This document shows, piece after piece, positions 1 to 6,939 of a stretch of 13,169 bases of DNA; positions within the stretch are counted from its first letter, which is position 1; every line of letters begins with the position of its first letter. This DNA comes from Lentisphaeria bacterium (GTDB taxonomy: Bacteria; Verrucomicrobiota; Lentisphaeria; Victivallales; Victivallaceae): positions 1 through 13,169 of the forward strand of contig CAAGED010000017.1 in assembly GCA_900768505.1 (NCBI GenBank), given 5' to 3'. The notes under the pieces were generated by a model, which had not been told where the DNA came from, did no database searches, and saw nothing but the letters and a program-made list of their open reading frames with translations. The position numbers were made by a program, and so were the translations under genes.

Positions 1-2
1 CC

Positions 3-216
3 AGCCCGAAGAAGATGGTAAAGATTCGAGGGCGATTGCATGTCTAAAGACAATCAACTGCGCATTTTATCCCCAAGTAGGATTGATTTGGGTAACAAAT
101 CAATCCATGGTGCAGGGCGGACGCGCCCTGCTTCAGGGGAGTTCGAGGGAGGCTGAATAAGCCCCCTCGAAAAAAACGACATATCACCGCCAAATCGCAA
201 GGTGCCGCATATTTTG
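3..216 (-). repeat. Structured 214-base dispersed repeat, left copy
   Basis: This is one of two inverted copies; the other is 12907-13120. The copies align without gaps. I count seven substitutions, at left positions 35, 45, 73, 76, 91, 186 and 191, with 92-185 identical. The orientation given takes the end reading CAAAATATGCGG as the 5' end, so this copy runs right to left. It contains three strong hairpins: 81-105 (10-bp stem GATTGATTTG, 5-base loop), 112-131 (8-bp stem GCAGGGCG, 4-base loop) and 142-171 (8-bp stem TTCGAGGG, a bulged A, a further 4 bp, 5-base loop). Weaker helices can be drawn at 34-55 and 185-204. No credible ORF lies inside. It begins right after a run of seven T on the pheT strand, a few bases past the pheT stop. 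The true outer end may lie beyond the window edge. It could be a MITE-like or REP/ERIC-like element, or a repeated structured RNA; I do not recognise the family. Confidence 0.93.
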
Positions 217-224
217 CAAAAAAA

Positions 225-2627
225 TTAACGCAATTCTACCTTTAATCCCTCAGCCAATGATTTGCGGAGTTTTTCGAAAGTGTTATTTACCTCGTCATCC
301 GTCAATGTACGTTCCGGATTACGAAATTTGAATGAATAACTCATGCTCTTTCTCCCTGCTCCGATAAGTTTCTCATCCTCAAATACATCGCAAAGCGTCG
401 CCGATTCCAGAAACTTAATATTACGTCCCCGGATAAACTTCATAACCTGACAGTGTTCCATTTCACTGCCGGTTACAAATGTTACATCCCGGGCCGTCGC
501 CGGAAACATTGAAAATGATTTATAATAAAGCGGCGTCTTCCGCTCGGCAGCAAAGAGGGCATTAACCTCCATACTGGCGCCGAAAATTTTATGCGAAGTT
601 TTGAATCCTTTAGTCAATCGCGGCATGATTTCACCAAACGTACCGATTATTTTGCCGTCAACCTTTAGGGCTGCACAACTGCCATGCACGAAACGGGGAT
701 CTTCCGCCGCTTCAAAAACCACATTTTCCAAGTGACGCATCTCGCAGAGATTTTCCAAGATGCCCTTCAAATCGTAAAAATCATACTCGCTTTTCAGTTC
801 AGCCCCGAAGCGTTCCGGATTACGGCAACCACTGAGCATAATGCAGAATTCATTGCGTTCCTCCGGAAATTTATTCCGATTTGCGCAGAAAACCCGGCCG
901 CACTCAAAAAGCCGGAAACTGGTGTTGCGGCGAGAGATATTACGCTCCACACTTTCCAACATTCCACCCCACAATGAGGGGCGCATGCACTCCAGTTCCA
1001 AACTCAACGGATTGCTGATACGGATAATGTCGGCAGCCTCGAAGCGCAGGTCGCTCAATGTCTTGCTCTCTTCCACCAAACTGTAATTCATGCACTGATA
1101 AAGGCCGCAGGCAATCAGCTGGTTGTTCAGCTCTTCCAACTTGTAATATGCATCAGCGGTGATACTTGAAACAGCTTTGGCCTGAACTGTCACTTCCGGA
1201 ATATTGTTTAATCCGTTAATGCGGGCCACCTCTTCCGCCAAATCCGCCTCCCGATCCAAATCTAAACGGAAACGCGGCACCACAACATCACAGGAGTCCG
1301 CGGTCACATTGCCGACATTAAGATGCAGTTTGCGCAAAATATTTTCAATTTTCTGATTGCTGATTTCGCAGCCGATAAGCGAACGAATCCGCTCGAAACG
1401 GCAGAAGATGTGCTTCAAAGCCGGCGCCGGCTTGGCAATTTCCAGCCGCTCGCCCTCCACATAACCGCCGGCAAGCTCCAGAATCAAATTAACAGCCCGG
1501 TCAGAAGCAATTTCCACCATATCCCAGTCAATTCCCCGCTCGTAGCGGTAACTCGCATCGCTGCTGATGCCCAATTCCCGGCTGGTGGCGCGGATATTGG
1601 AAGAGAAAAAGCAGGCACTCTCCAGTAAAATATCCCTGGTTTCGCTGCCGACACCGCTGAATTCGCCGCCCATAACGCCTGCCAGCGCTACCGGCTTCTC
1701 CCCATCGGCAATTACCAAATGGCGATTACCCAATGTGAGTTCATCGCCGTTGAGGGCGATTAATTTCTCATTTTCTCCGGCGCGGCGGACAATTATCTTT
1801 CCGCCTGCAAGTTTATCCAAATCAAAGGCATGCAACGGCTGACCCAATTCCATCATTACATAGTTGGTGATATCCACAATATTATTAATCGGACGCAAGC
1901 CAATACCGAGCAGCTTCTCTTTCAGCCACTTGGGGCTTTCGGCAACCTTGACATTGCGAATTACCCGGGCGGTATATTTGGGGCAGAGCTCCTGATCCAA
2001 GACGGAAATCATATTTTTATCCGCTTTGCCCTTAAACTGAATCGGCTTGATTTCCGGCAGTGACACCGGGCTGTCCAGCAGACAGGCCACATCCCGGGCA
2101 ATTCCCCAATGAGAAAGCCAGTCGGCCCGATTGGGAGTCACCTCCACGGTAATCATGGCGTCGCCGCGGAAGATTTCGTTTAACGGAGTGCCTGCTTTAA
2201 GTTGATTGTCCAAAATCATCAGACCGTCGTGATCTTCATTAAGTCCCAACTCCTTGCCGCTGCACATCATACCGAATGATTCAACGCCCCGGAGTTTTGA
2301 TTTCTTAATTTTAAATTCGCCCTCGCCATCCTGAAATACCGTGCCGATGGTGGCCAGCGCAATGGTATTGCCCGCGTCGCAGTTAGGAGCGCCGCAAACA
2401 ATTTGGATTTCGTTTGAGCCGTCAAACACCTTGCACACGGACAAGGTATCGGCGTTGGGATGCGCCTTGCGTTCCAATATTTTACCGACAACCACGCCGG
2501 CTGGAACCAATTGCTGCGCCTCGACCGCTTCCACTTCAATGCCGGCCATGGTGAGTTTGTCGCAAAGAGTATCCAGCGGGCAGTCGATTTTTACATATTG
2601 AGTCAACCACTTATATGAAATTTTCAT
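225..2627 (-). CDS. pheT: Phenylalanine--tRNA ligase beta subunit
   Basis: PheT pairs with PheS in the cytosolic (alpha-beta)2 enzyme that charges tRNA-Phe; the beta subunit binds the tRNA and edits mischarged Tyr-tRNA-Phe. At 800 residues it has full family length. The order of domains is visible: an N-terminal segment starting MKISYKWL, a tRNA-binding OB-fold at about 40-155 (AHPNADTLSVC, then GMMCSGKELGL), the B3/B4 editing region at about 215-390 (NIVDITNYVM, GQPLHAFD), a B5 domain at about 405-480, the inactive synthetase-like core, and a C-terminal ferredoxin-fold anticodon-binding domain at about 705-799 (FPATARDVTF). The ATG at 2627 has a good GGAAGG ribosome binding site. It lies 61 bases after pheS on the same strand, so the two are presumably co-transcribed. 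No intrinsic terminator hairpin lies before its T-rich 3' flank; the repeat follows at once. Confidence 0.97.
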   Translation of the reverse strand: MKISYKWLTQYVKIDCPLDTLCDKLTMAGIEVEAVEAQQLVPAGVVVGKILERKAHPNADTLSVCKVFDGSNEIQIVCGAPNCDAGNTIALATIGTVFQDGEGEFKIKKSKLRGVESFGMMCSGKELGLNEDHDGLMILDNQLKAGTPLNEIFRGDAMITVEVTPNRADWLSHWGIARDVACLLDSPVSLPEIKPIQFKGKADKNMISVLDQELCPKYTARVIRNVKVAESPKWLKEKLLGIGLRPINNIVDITNYVMMELGQPLHAFDLDKLAGGKIIVRRAGENEKLIALNGDELTLGNRHLVIADGEKPVALAGVMGGEFSGVGSETRDILLESACFFSSNIRATSRELGISSDASYRYERGIDWDMVEIASDRAVNLILELAGGYVEGERLEIAKPAPALKHIFCRFERIRSLIGCEISNQKIENILRKLHLNVGNVTADSCDVVVPRFRLDLDREADLAEEVARINGLNNIPEVTVQAKAVSSITADAYYKLEELNNQLIACGLYQCMNYSLVEESKTLSDLRFEAADIIRISNPLSLELECMRPSLWGGMLESVERNISRRNTSFRLFECGRVFCANRNKFPEERNEFCIMLSGCRNPERFGAELKSEYDFYDLKGILENLCEMRHLENVVFEAAEDPRFVHGSCAALKVDGKIIGTFGEIMPRLTKGFKTSHKIFGASMEVNALFAAERKTPLYYKSFSMFPATARDVTFVTGSEMEHCQVMKFIRGRNIKFLESATLCDVFEDEKLIGAGRKSMSYSFKFRNPERTLTDDEVNNTFEKLRKSLAEGLKVELR

Positions 2628-2688
2628 TTTATTTGCCTTCCAAAGAAATTTGCTTTAGTTAATCACACTTATTGCGCTGCTTGTCAGG

Positions 2689-3711
2689 TTAAAACTGCTC
2701 CAGAAACCGAACGTCATTTTCATAGAGGAGCCGGATGTCGTTGATACGGTATTTTAACATGGCGAGCCGCTCAATGCCCATTCCGAAAGCGAATCCACTC
2801 CAAATTTCCGGATCATAACCCACATTTTTCAGTACATTGGGGTCAACCATACCGGCACCGGCGATTTCGATGTAGCCGGAATTTTTGCACACCGGGCAGC
2901 CCTTGCCGCCGCACATAATGCAACTGAAATCGTATTCCACGGATGGTTCAGTGAAGGGGAAGAAATGGGGACGAAGGCGAATTTTAACCCCCTTGCCGAA
3001 CATTTCGTTGGCAAAATGCTGCAGCAGACTCTTCAAGTCGGCCATTGAAACATCCTTATCAATGTAGAGACCCTCAATCTGGTGGAAGTTCATGGAGTGG
3101 GTGGCATCCGGCGTATCCCGGCGGAAGCAGCGGCCAGGTGCGACAATGCGTACCGGTGGCTCCTGATTTTCCATCACGCGGATTTGAACCGAGCTGGTTT
3201 GAGTGCGCAGCAACCGGCCGTCGGCAAAATAAAAGGTATCACCAACATCCCTTGATGGGTGGTCAGCGGGGGTATTCAGCGCATCGAAATTGTGCCAGAC
3301 ATCCTCGATTTCGTGCCCTTCGGCAACAATAAAGCCTAAACGGCGGAAAATCCCCACACTCTCGTCCACCACCTTGCTGATTGGGTGTTTGTGTCCGATA
3401 AAGCTCCGGCGGCCGGGGAGAGTAACGTCAATTTTTTCGCCGTTGGATTCCGCCTGGGCAGTCAACCGGGCATTGGCGGCATCAAATTCAGTCTGAAAAC
3501 GCATTTTCCCGCCGTTAAACGCCTCGCCGACGGCGCGGCGATCTTCCGGAGCAGCGGTGCCCATGGATTTACCGAATGCGGTAAGCAGACCCTTGCGGCC
3601 TAAATATTCGATGCGGAGATTTTCCAACTCGGCCAAATCAGCGGCGGCGGCGAGTTTAGCCACGCCCTCATTTACGGCGACTTCGATTTGTTCAACTAAT
3701 TGACATTTCAT
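2689..3711 (-). CDS. pheS: Phenylalanine--tRNA ligase alpha subunit
   Basis: PheS is the catalytic subunit of phenylalanyl-tRNA synthetase, a class II enzyme that activates phenylalanine with ATP. The 340 residues match family length. Visible features are an N-terminal coiled-coil-like segment (about 1-90), motif 1 around 109-127 (HPISKVVDE), the HPSRD motif at 151-155, RTQTSSVQIR at 169-178, motif 2 around 195-214 (CFRRDTPDATHSMNFHQ), FPFTEPS near 251-257 and motif 3 GMGIERLAML at 310-319. Four cysteines at 264, 267, 272 and 275 (CIMCGGKGCPVC) form a zinc-ribbon-like insert. Many bacterial PheS proteins have this insert and E. coli PheS lacks it; metal binding is inference. The ATG at 3711 has only a weak ribosome binding site. 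A terminator separates it from rplT, and a TATAAT box lies just upstream, so pheST probably has its own promoter. Confidence 0.97.
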   Translation of the reverse strand: MKCQLVEQIEVAVNEGVAKLAAAADLAELENLRIEYLGRKGLLTAFGKSMGTAAPEDRRAVGEAFNGGKMRFQTEFDAANARLTAQAESNGEKIDVTLPGRRSFIGHKHPISKVVDESVGIFRRLGFIVAEGHEIEDVWHNFDALNTPADHPSRDVGDTFYFADGRLLRTQTSSVQIRVMENQEPPVRIVAPGRCFRRDTPDATHSMNFHQIEGLYIDKDVSMADLKSLLQHFANEMFGKGVKIRLRPHFFPFTEPSVEYDFSCIMCGGKGCPVCKNSGYIEIAGAGMVDPNVLKNVGYDPEIWSGFAFGMGIERLAMLKYRINDIRLLYENDVRFLEQF

Positions 3712-3733
3712 TTTTGCACCATTGTTACTCTAT

Positions 3734-3739
3734 ATTATA
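3734..3739 (-). promoter_or_regulatory. Candidate -10 box of a pheST promoter
   Basis: On the minus strand a perfect TATAAT lies 23-28 bases upstream of the pheS ATG, in a strongly AT-rich stretch. No convincing -35 hexamer sits 16-18 bases further up, where the sequence is A/T runs. A start about 7 bases downstream would give a leader of roughly 16 bases. The intrinsic terminator at 3854-3906 makes a separate pheST promoter logical. Confidence 0.5.
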
Positions 3740-3853
3740 TGGATATTTAAAAATTTTTTCTTAAAATCATTTATTTAACCCGAAAATTGCTCAATGTTGG
3801 CTTGTTCAATGTTCCGGTTAAACAAATAACCCCAATCTTCAGCTTATTCCGAC

Positions 3854-3906
3854 AAAAAAAAAGCAGCCTGAAGGATATGCCTCAAAATCAGGCCCCTTCA
3901 AGCTGC
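3854..3906 (-). terminator. Intrinsic terminator after rplT
   Basis: On the minus strand GCAGCTTGAAGG (3906-3895) pairs with CCTTCAGGCTGC (3874-3863) over 12 bp with a single U-G wobble. The 20-base loop can itself fold through GCCT/AGGC. Nine T follow at 3862-3854. This is a textbook Rho-independent terminator 60 bases past the rplT stop, and it separates rpmI-rplT from pheS-pheT. Confidence 0.92.
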
Positions 3907-3965
3907 GTTCTTTATCGACGGCTTCAACACCGGAAGCCGCCGGCAAGTGTCATCGATGCAGGTTG

Positions 3966-4316
3966 TTATTTGACAACAACCTTCTCCACCAATGCCTTGA
4001 ATTCGTTCGGCTCGCTTACTGCCAAGTCGGCAAGCACCTTGCGATTCAGCTCGATGTCGGCCTTCTTGAGGCCATCCATAAATCGGCTGTAATTGGTGCC
4101 TAATGCACGGCAGGCGGCGTTGATACGCACCGTCCACAAACGGCGATACTGACGCTTTTTCTGTTTGCGTCCTTCAAAGGCATGGCTCTGCGCTTTGTCG
4201 ACTGCATCATAAACGGTACGGATGTTTTTACTGCTGCAACCGTAAAAACCCTTTGCCTTCTCCAAAACTCTCTTACGACGTTTGCGGGAAGCTACTGCAC
4301 AAGTTACTCTGGCCAT
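3966..4316 (-). CDS. rplT: 50S ribosomal protein L20
   Basis: L20 binds 23S rRNA early in assembly of the large ribosomal subunit; in E. coli and B. subtilis it also represses its own operon by binding a leader RNA. The 116-residue length is typical. The N-terminal half is very basic (MARVTCAV, then RKRRKRV) and matches the long RNA-binding extension of L20. The signatures RRLWTVRINAACR (about 59-71) and YSRFMDGLKKADIELNRKVLADLA (about 76-100) are highly characteristic; the second is split here as YSRFMDGLKK and LNRKVLADLA. The ATG at 4316 lies 20 bases after rpmI on the same strand. Transcription ends at the terminator at 3854-3906, before pheS. Confidence 0.97.
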   Translation of the reverse strand: MARVTCAVASRKRRKRVLEKAKGFYGCSSKNIRTVYDAVDKAQSHAFEGRKQKKRQYRRLWTVRINAACRALGTNYSRFMDGLKKADIELNRKVLADLAVSEPNEFKALVEKVVVK

Positions 4317-4336
4317 AACATTAATCTCCTAAAATA

Positions 4337-4537
4337 TTACAGGCCGTACGGCAATGCTGCCTTGATACGACGTCTTTCTGCACTGGATACGGATCCGTCC
4401 TGACTCAAACGACGGCGGCGTTTAGCATTTTTGGTGCTCATGAGATGGCGGGCGCCAGCCTTATTATGACGATACTTGCCGGTACCGGTCATTTTCAGGC
4501 GCTTGGCTGCGCACTTTCTGGTTTTCAACTTCGGCAT
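4337..4537 (-). CDS. rpmI: 50S ribosomal protein L35
   Basis: L35 is a small basic protein of the large ribosomal subunit. The 66 residues begin MPKLKTRKCAAKRLKMTG, the standard L35 opening; an HNKAGARHL segment and a basic RRRRLSQ stretch follow. The ATG at 4537 is preceded by AGGAG with a spacer of about 7 bases, the best ribosome binding site of the left arm. It is the first gene of the leftward unit. infC, which usually precedes it, is not here; upstream there is only a divergent intergenic region and then fabD on the other strand. Confidence 0.97.
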   Translation of the reverse strand: MPKLKTRKCAAKRLKMTGTGKYRHNKAGARHLMSTKNAKRRRRLSQDGSVSSAERRRIKAALPYGL

Positions 4538-4665
4538 TTTTTGTCTCCTGAATTTTATAAATAAGACTTACACTTGACTGCGCGGCAAATGCCTTTCATC
4601 GCCGGGCATATCATTTTTCGTCACATGACGTTCATATACAATAACACTGATTTACCAAAATACAA
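4538..4665 (-). promoter_or_regulatory. Candidate rpmI-rplT promoter and structured leader
   Basis: On the minus strand TTGTAT (4665-4660) and TATTGT (4643-4638) are 16 bases apart, a reasonable sigma-70-like pair. It shares its -35 hexamer and spacer length with the tRNA promoter at 12737-12764. The predicted leader is about 94 bases. It contains a CGTCA/TGACG hairpin, and then ATGCC that can pair with GGCAT, while the adjacent CGGC can pair with GCCG just beyond. These helices would form a tight pseudoknot or be alternatives. An L20-responsive leader is known in other bacteria, but this match is structural suggestion only. Confidence 0.45.
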
Positions 4666-4690
4666 ATTTTTTTTATATTTTTGTTTACAG

Positions 4691-4751
4691 CAGGCCGGGG
4701 ACATCCGGAGGCGGAGTTGAAAACTGATTTCAGGCAGGAATCCCCGGTCTG
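4691..4751. other. Long hairpin in the rpmI/fabD divergent region
   Basis: The 400-base gap between rpmI and fabD holds no credible gene. It does contain an 11-bp inverted repeat, CAGGCCGGGGA at 4691-4701 and TCCCCGGTCTG at 4741-4751, with one G-U wobble. The 39-base loop can form a further small TGAAA/TTTCA stem. Neither strand has a T tract directly after the hairpin, so it is not a standard terminator. It is far more GC-rich than its surroundings. It could be part of a small RNA or of a leader; the strand is not decidable from sequence alone. Confidence 0.5.
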
Positions 4752-4887
4752 GCTGATTGCTCCCGATGAATCCACCTCAAAAGAAGGGAAAAAAACAATA
4801 AAATCAATTGTCCATTTGCTTTTTAGATAAAACGGTATTATTTTATAACACGTTTGTCTGTAAACCGGACAATGTGGTTTTGAAAAT

Positions 4888-4916
4888 TTGATGTCTTTTT
4901 TGCATCTAAAGATAAC
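4888..4916 (+). promoter_or_regulatory. Candidate fabD promoter
   Basis: TTGATG (4888-4893) and GATAAC (4911-4916) are 17 bases apart, each matching four of six consensus positions. They lie just upstream of fabD and would give a leader of about 15-20 bases. The flanking sequence is AT-rich. No pyrimidine or operator motif specific to a known fatty-acid regulator is evident. Confidence 0.35.
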
Positions 4917-4937
4917 CATAAGAAAGTGATAAACCTG

Positions 4938-5855
4938 ATGGGTACTTTTTTTGTTTTCTCCGGCCAGGGCGCACAGGCGGTTGGTATGGGGCGTGATCTG
5001 TATGAAAATAATGCGGCGGCTAAAAATATTTTTGACTTAGCCGACCGGACGCTGGGATATAAGCTCTCCGAAATTTGCTTTAACGGCCCGGCGGAAAGCC
5101 TGACTGAAACCCGACACTGCCAGGTGGCAATCTACACCATGAGCTGCGCCGCATTGGAGGCGTTCCGCGCTCTTTACCCGGATATTAAGCCGATCGGCTG
5201 CGCCGGTTTGAGCTTAGGTGAATATGGAGCACTCTACGCGGCGGGAGTATTCACTTTTGAAGATGGGTTGAAACTCCTGGCAAAGCGCGGCGAATTGATG
5301 GATCAGGCCTGCAAACTGACCAGGGGTGGCATGGCTTCCGTTTTGGGCGGCGATCCGGCAGTGATAAAGGAGGTTTGCGCCGCCTGCGATATTGACGTTG
5401 CCAACTATAACAATCCGGGACAAATTGTTATCAGCGGCGAAGCGGACAAGGTGACAAGCGCCGTAAGCGAGTTGAAAGCTCGCGGCATGCGCAAGGTTAT
5501 TCCGCTTACCGTTGCCGGTGCATTTCATTCCCGGTTAATGAAGAGTGCGGGCGACGCATTGGTGGCTGAATTGGCGAATTGCCCGATGCGGCAACCTGCA
5601 ATTCCGGTATTTCAGAATTTTACCGCTCAGGCCTCCAATGATATTGCCGTTATCAAGCATAATTTGGCAACTCAGGTGGCCGGCAGCGTGCGCTGGGAGG
5701 AGTGCGTCCGCGGGCTTAATGCACTGGGCGGCAACCGGATGATTGAGTTTGGGCCGGGCAACGTGCTTACCGGGTTAATGAAGCGGACCATTGCCGAAGT
5801 GAGGTTATATAATGTCAACTCTTTGGAAACATTGAATAATTTCACTCAGGAGTGA
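4938..5855 (+). CDS. fabD: Malonyl CoA-acyl carrier protein transacylase
   Basis: FabD moves malonyl groups from CoA to acyl carrier protein, supplying the extender unit of type II fatty-acid synthesis in the cytosol. From the ATG at 4938 the protein has 305 residues, a normal length. It shows the GQGAQ oxyanion motif near residue 10, the nucleophile elbow GLSLGEY with Ser92, Arg117 in KRGELM, and the catalytic His197 in AFHSRLM. E. coli uses Ser92, Arg117 and His201, so numbering supports this start. A GTG four codons upstream (4926) is possible but adds residues before the usual FVFxGQG opening; the ribosome binding site is weak for both starts. The motif has Leu where GHSLG has His, a tolerated variation. 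It is first in the fabD-fabG-acpP-fabF series and is followed by its own terminator. Confidence 0.96.
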   Translation: MGTFFVFSGQGAQAVGMGRDLYENNAAAKNIFDLADRTLGYKLSEICFNGPAESLTETRHCQVAIYTMSCAALEAFRALYPDIKPIGCAGLSLGEYGALYAAGVFTFEDGLKLLAKRGELMDQACKLTRGGMASVLGGDPAVIKEVCAACDIDVANYNNPGQIVISGEADKVTSAVSELKARGMRKVIPLTVAGAFHSRLMKSAGDALVAELANCPMRQPAIPVFQNFTAQASNDIAVIKHNLATQVAGSVRWEECVRGLNALGGNRMIEFGPGNVLTGLMKRTIAEVRLYNVNSLETLNNFTQE

Positions 5856-5868
5856 TATTTTTTATCTG

Positions 5869-5905
5869 ACGCCGCTGACGGGTTTTTTACCACTGCGGCG
5901 TTTTT
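5869..5905 (+). terminator. Intrinsic terminator after fabD
   Basis: ACGCCGC (5869-5875) pairs with GCGGCGT (5895-5901) in a 7-bp GC-rich stem whose loop includes a T run; T residues continue to 5905. It begins 14 bases past the fabD stop. It suggests that fabG transcription is at least partly independent of fabD. Confidence 0.8.
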
Positions 5906-5957
5906 GCGTATTGAGTAGTATATTCGGTAAAAAACAAACAAGAAGGATTTTTGAAAA

Positions 5958-6710
5958 ATGTGTTGTGATCATAGACTTGACGGCAAGGTTGCATTGGTAA
6001 CCGGCGGCGCCCGTGGCATTGGCAAGGCGATTTGCACTCGTTTGGCTCAGGAGGGTGCGGCGTTGGCGATTGTGGACATCATGCTGGATGTGGCGCAGAA
6101 GACGGCGGATGAATTTGTCGCCCAGGGCGTTAATGCCAAGGCGTATGCGGCCAATGTCGCCAAATTTGAAGACGCCGAAGCCACCGTTGCGGCAGTGGTA
6201 AATGATTTTGGCAAACTGGATATTCTGGTAAATAATGCCGGCATTACCCGGGACACGCTTATTTTGCGGATGACCGAGCAGGATTGGGATGCGGTTCTGG
6301 CAGTAAATCTCAAGGGTACATTCAACTTCACCAAGGCGGCCTGCCGTCCGATGATGAAAGCGCACAGCGGGAAAATTGTCAATATTGCATCTGTAGTCGG
6401 CCGGATGGGTAATGTTGGTCAAGCCAATTATTCTGCCAGCAAGGGCGGTGTGATTGCCTTGACAAAAACCACCGCCAAGGAGTTTGCAGCGCGTAATATT
6501 CAGGCCAACGCGGTAGCACCGGGATACATTATTACTGATATGACCGGCAAATTGTCCGAAGCGGCGACAGAGGCCTTTTTGACGGTAATTCCGGCCAAGC
6601 GCGGCGGCACTCCCAATGACGTGGCAAATGTGGTTTATTTCCTGTGCAGCCCGGATTCCGACTATGTAACCGGCCAGGTAATCAACGTTGACGGCGGTAT
6701 GCTGATGTAA
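5958..6710 (+). CDS. fabG: 3-oxoacyl-acyl carrier protein reductase
   Basis: FabG reduces 3-oxoacyl-ACP to 3-hydroxyacyl-ACP with NADPH, the first reduction in each round of fatty-acid elongation. It is a 250-residue short-chain dehydrogenase with a Rossmann fold. Visible elements are the cofactor-binding TGGARGIG (15-22), NNAG (92-95), and the catalytic set Asn117, Ser145 (NIAS), Tyr158 and Lys162 (YSASK), followed by NAVAPGYI, and the C-terminal NVDGGMLM typical of FabG. The ATG at 5958 has an AAGGA ribosome binding site about 10 bases upstream. Short-chain dehydrogenases are diverse, but the fabD and acpP neighbours make FabG by far the likeliest assignment. The N-terminal MCCDH is slightly unusual but lies outside the fold. 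Confidence 0.96.
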   Translation: MCCDHRLDGKVALVTGGARGIGKAICTRLAQEGAALAIVDIMLDVAQKTADEFVAQGVNAKAYAANVAKFEDAEATVAAVVNDFGKLDILVNNAGITRDTLILRMTEQDWDAVLAVNLKGTFNFTKAACRPMMKAHSGKIVNIASVVGRMGNVGQANYSASKGGVIALTKTTAKEFAARNIQANAVAPGYIITDMTGKLSEAATEAFLTVIPAKRGGTPNDVANVVYFLCSPDSDYVTGQVINVDGGMLM

Positions 6711-6720
6711 TTGGAAAAGG

Positions 6721-6750
6721 CGTTTTCGGGATTTAAAAATGCCGAAAACG
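6721..6750. other. Near-perfect palindrome after fabG
   Basis: CGTTTTCGG (6721-6729) pairs perfectly with CCGAAAACG (6742-6750), and after a G-G mismatch the loop continues as ATTT/AAAT. The hairpin starts 10 bases past the fabG stop, where a terminator is expected. On the plus strand it is followed by ATAAAAAA rather than T, so it lacks the usual tail. It may stabilise the fabG mRNA 3' end or be a weak terminator. Confidence 0.55.
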
Positions 6751-6860
6751 ATAAAAAACCGTGAATGTAAAAATGGGATATAAGCTCAAAAAAGAGTTTA
6801 TTTGGATAAAAAAATCGTATTTATTTGAAAAATGATTTGAATTTTCCAAAAAATGTCGCA

Positions 6861-6907
6861 TTTTAATAGGCATGGTAAATTGGTATAGAGACCGGAAACT
6901 CGCCGGT
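6861..6907 (+). promoter_or_regulatory. Candidate acpP promoter with leader hairpin
   Basis: A TATAGA -10 box at 6884-6889 has a poor -35 (TTTTAA, 6861-6866) at 17 bases, in a very AT-rich stretch. Just after it, ACCGG (6891-6895) pairs with CCGGT (6903-6907) around a 7-base loop, so a transcript starting near 6893-6897 would begin inside or near this hairpin. AcpP is normally very abundant, which fits a promoter of its own here, but the assignment is tentative. Confidence 0.35.
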
Positions 6908-6939
6908 TAAATTGAACACGAAAAGAAAAGGTTCCTAAA

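Noticed and set aside
142..171. Hairpin 3 of the repeat as an intrinsic terminator
   Set aside because: The T run lies 5' of the hairpin when read in the direction of the adjacent genes, and in the other direction an A run follows; neither gives the hairpin-then-T order required.
3..216. Repeat copies as CRISPR, insertion sequence or phage attachment site
   Set aside because: There are no short regularly spaced units, no transposase or integrase frame, and no match of the element to the tRNA 3' end.
3787..4092. 101-codon plus-strand frame over the rplT terminator and the end of rplT
   Set aside because: It runs antisense through the terminator hairpin and into rplT, with no family resemblance. 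It is a shadow of the real gene.
4632..4919. 95-codon minus-strand frame in the rpmI/fabD gap
   Set aside because: Its start and stop span the fabD promoter region and the GC-rich hairpin; there is no good ribosome site, no recognisable motif and an odd composition. It is most likely a chance frame.
5862..6422. 186-codon minus-strand frame opposite fabG
   Set aside because: It is entirely antisense to a clear FabG protein and begins in the fabD terminator; its length reflects the codon composition of fabG.
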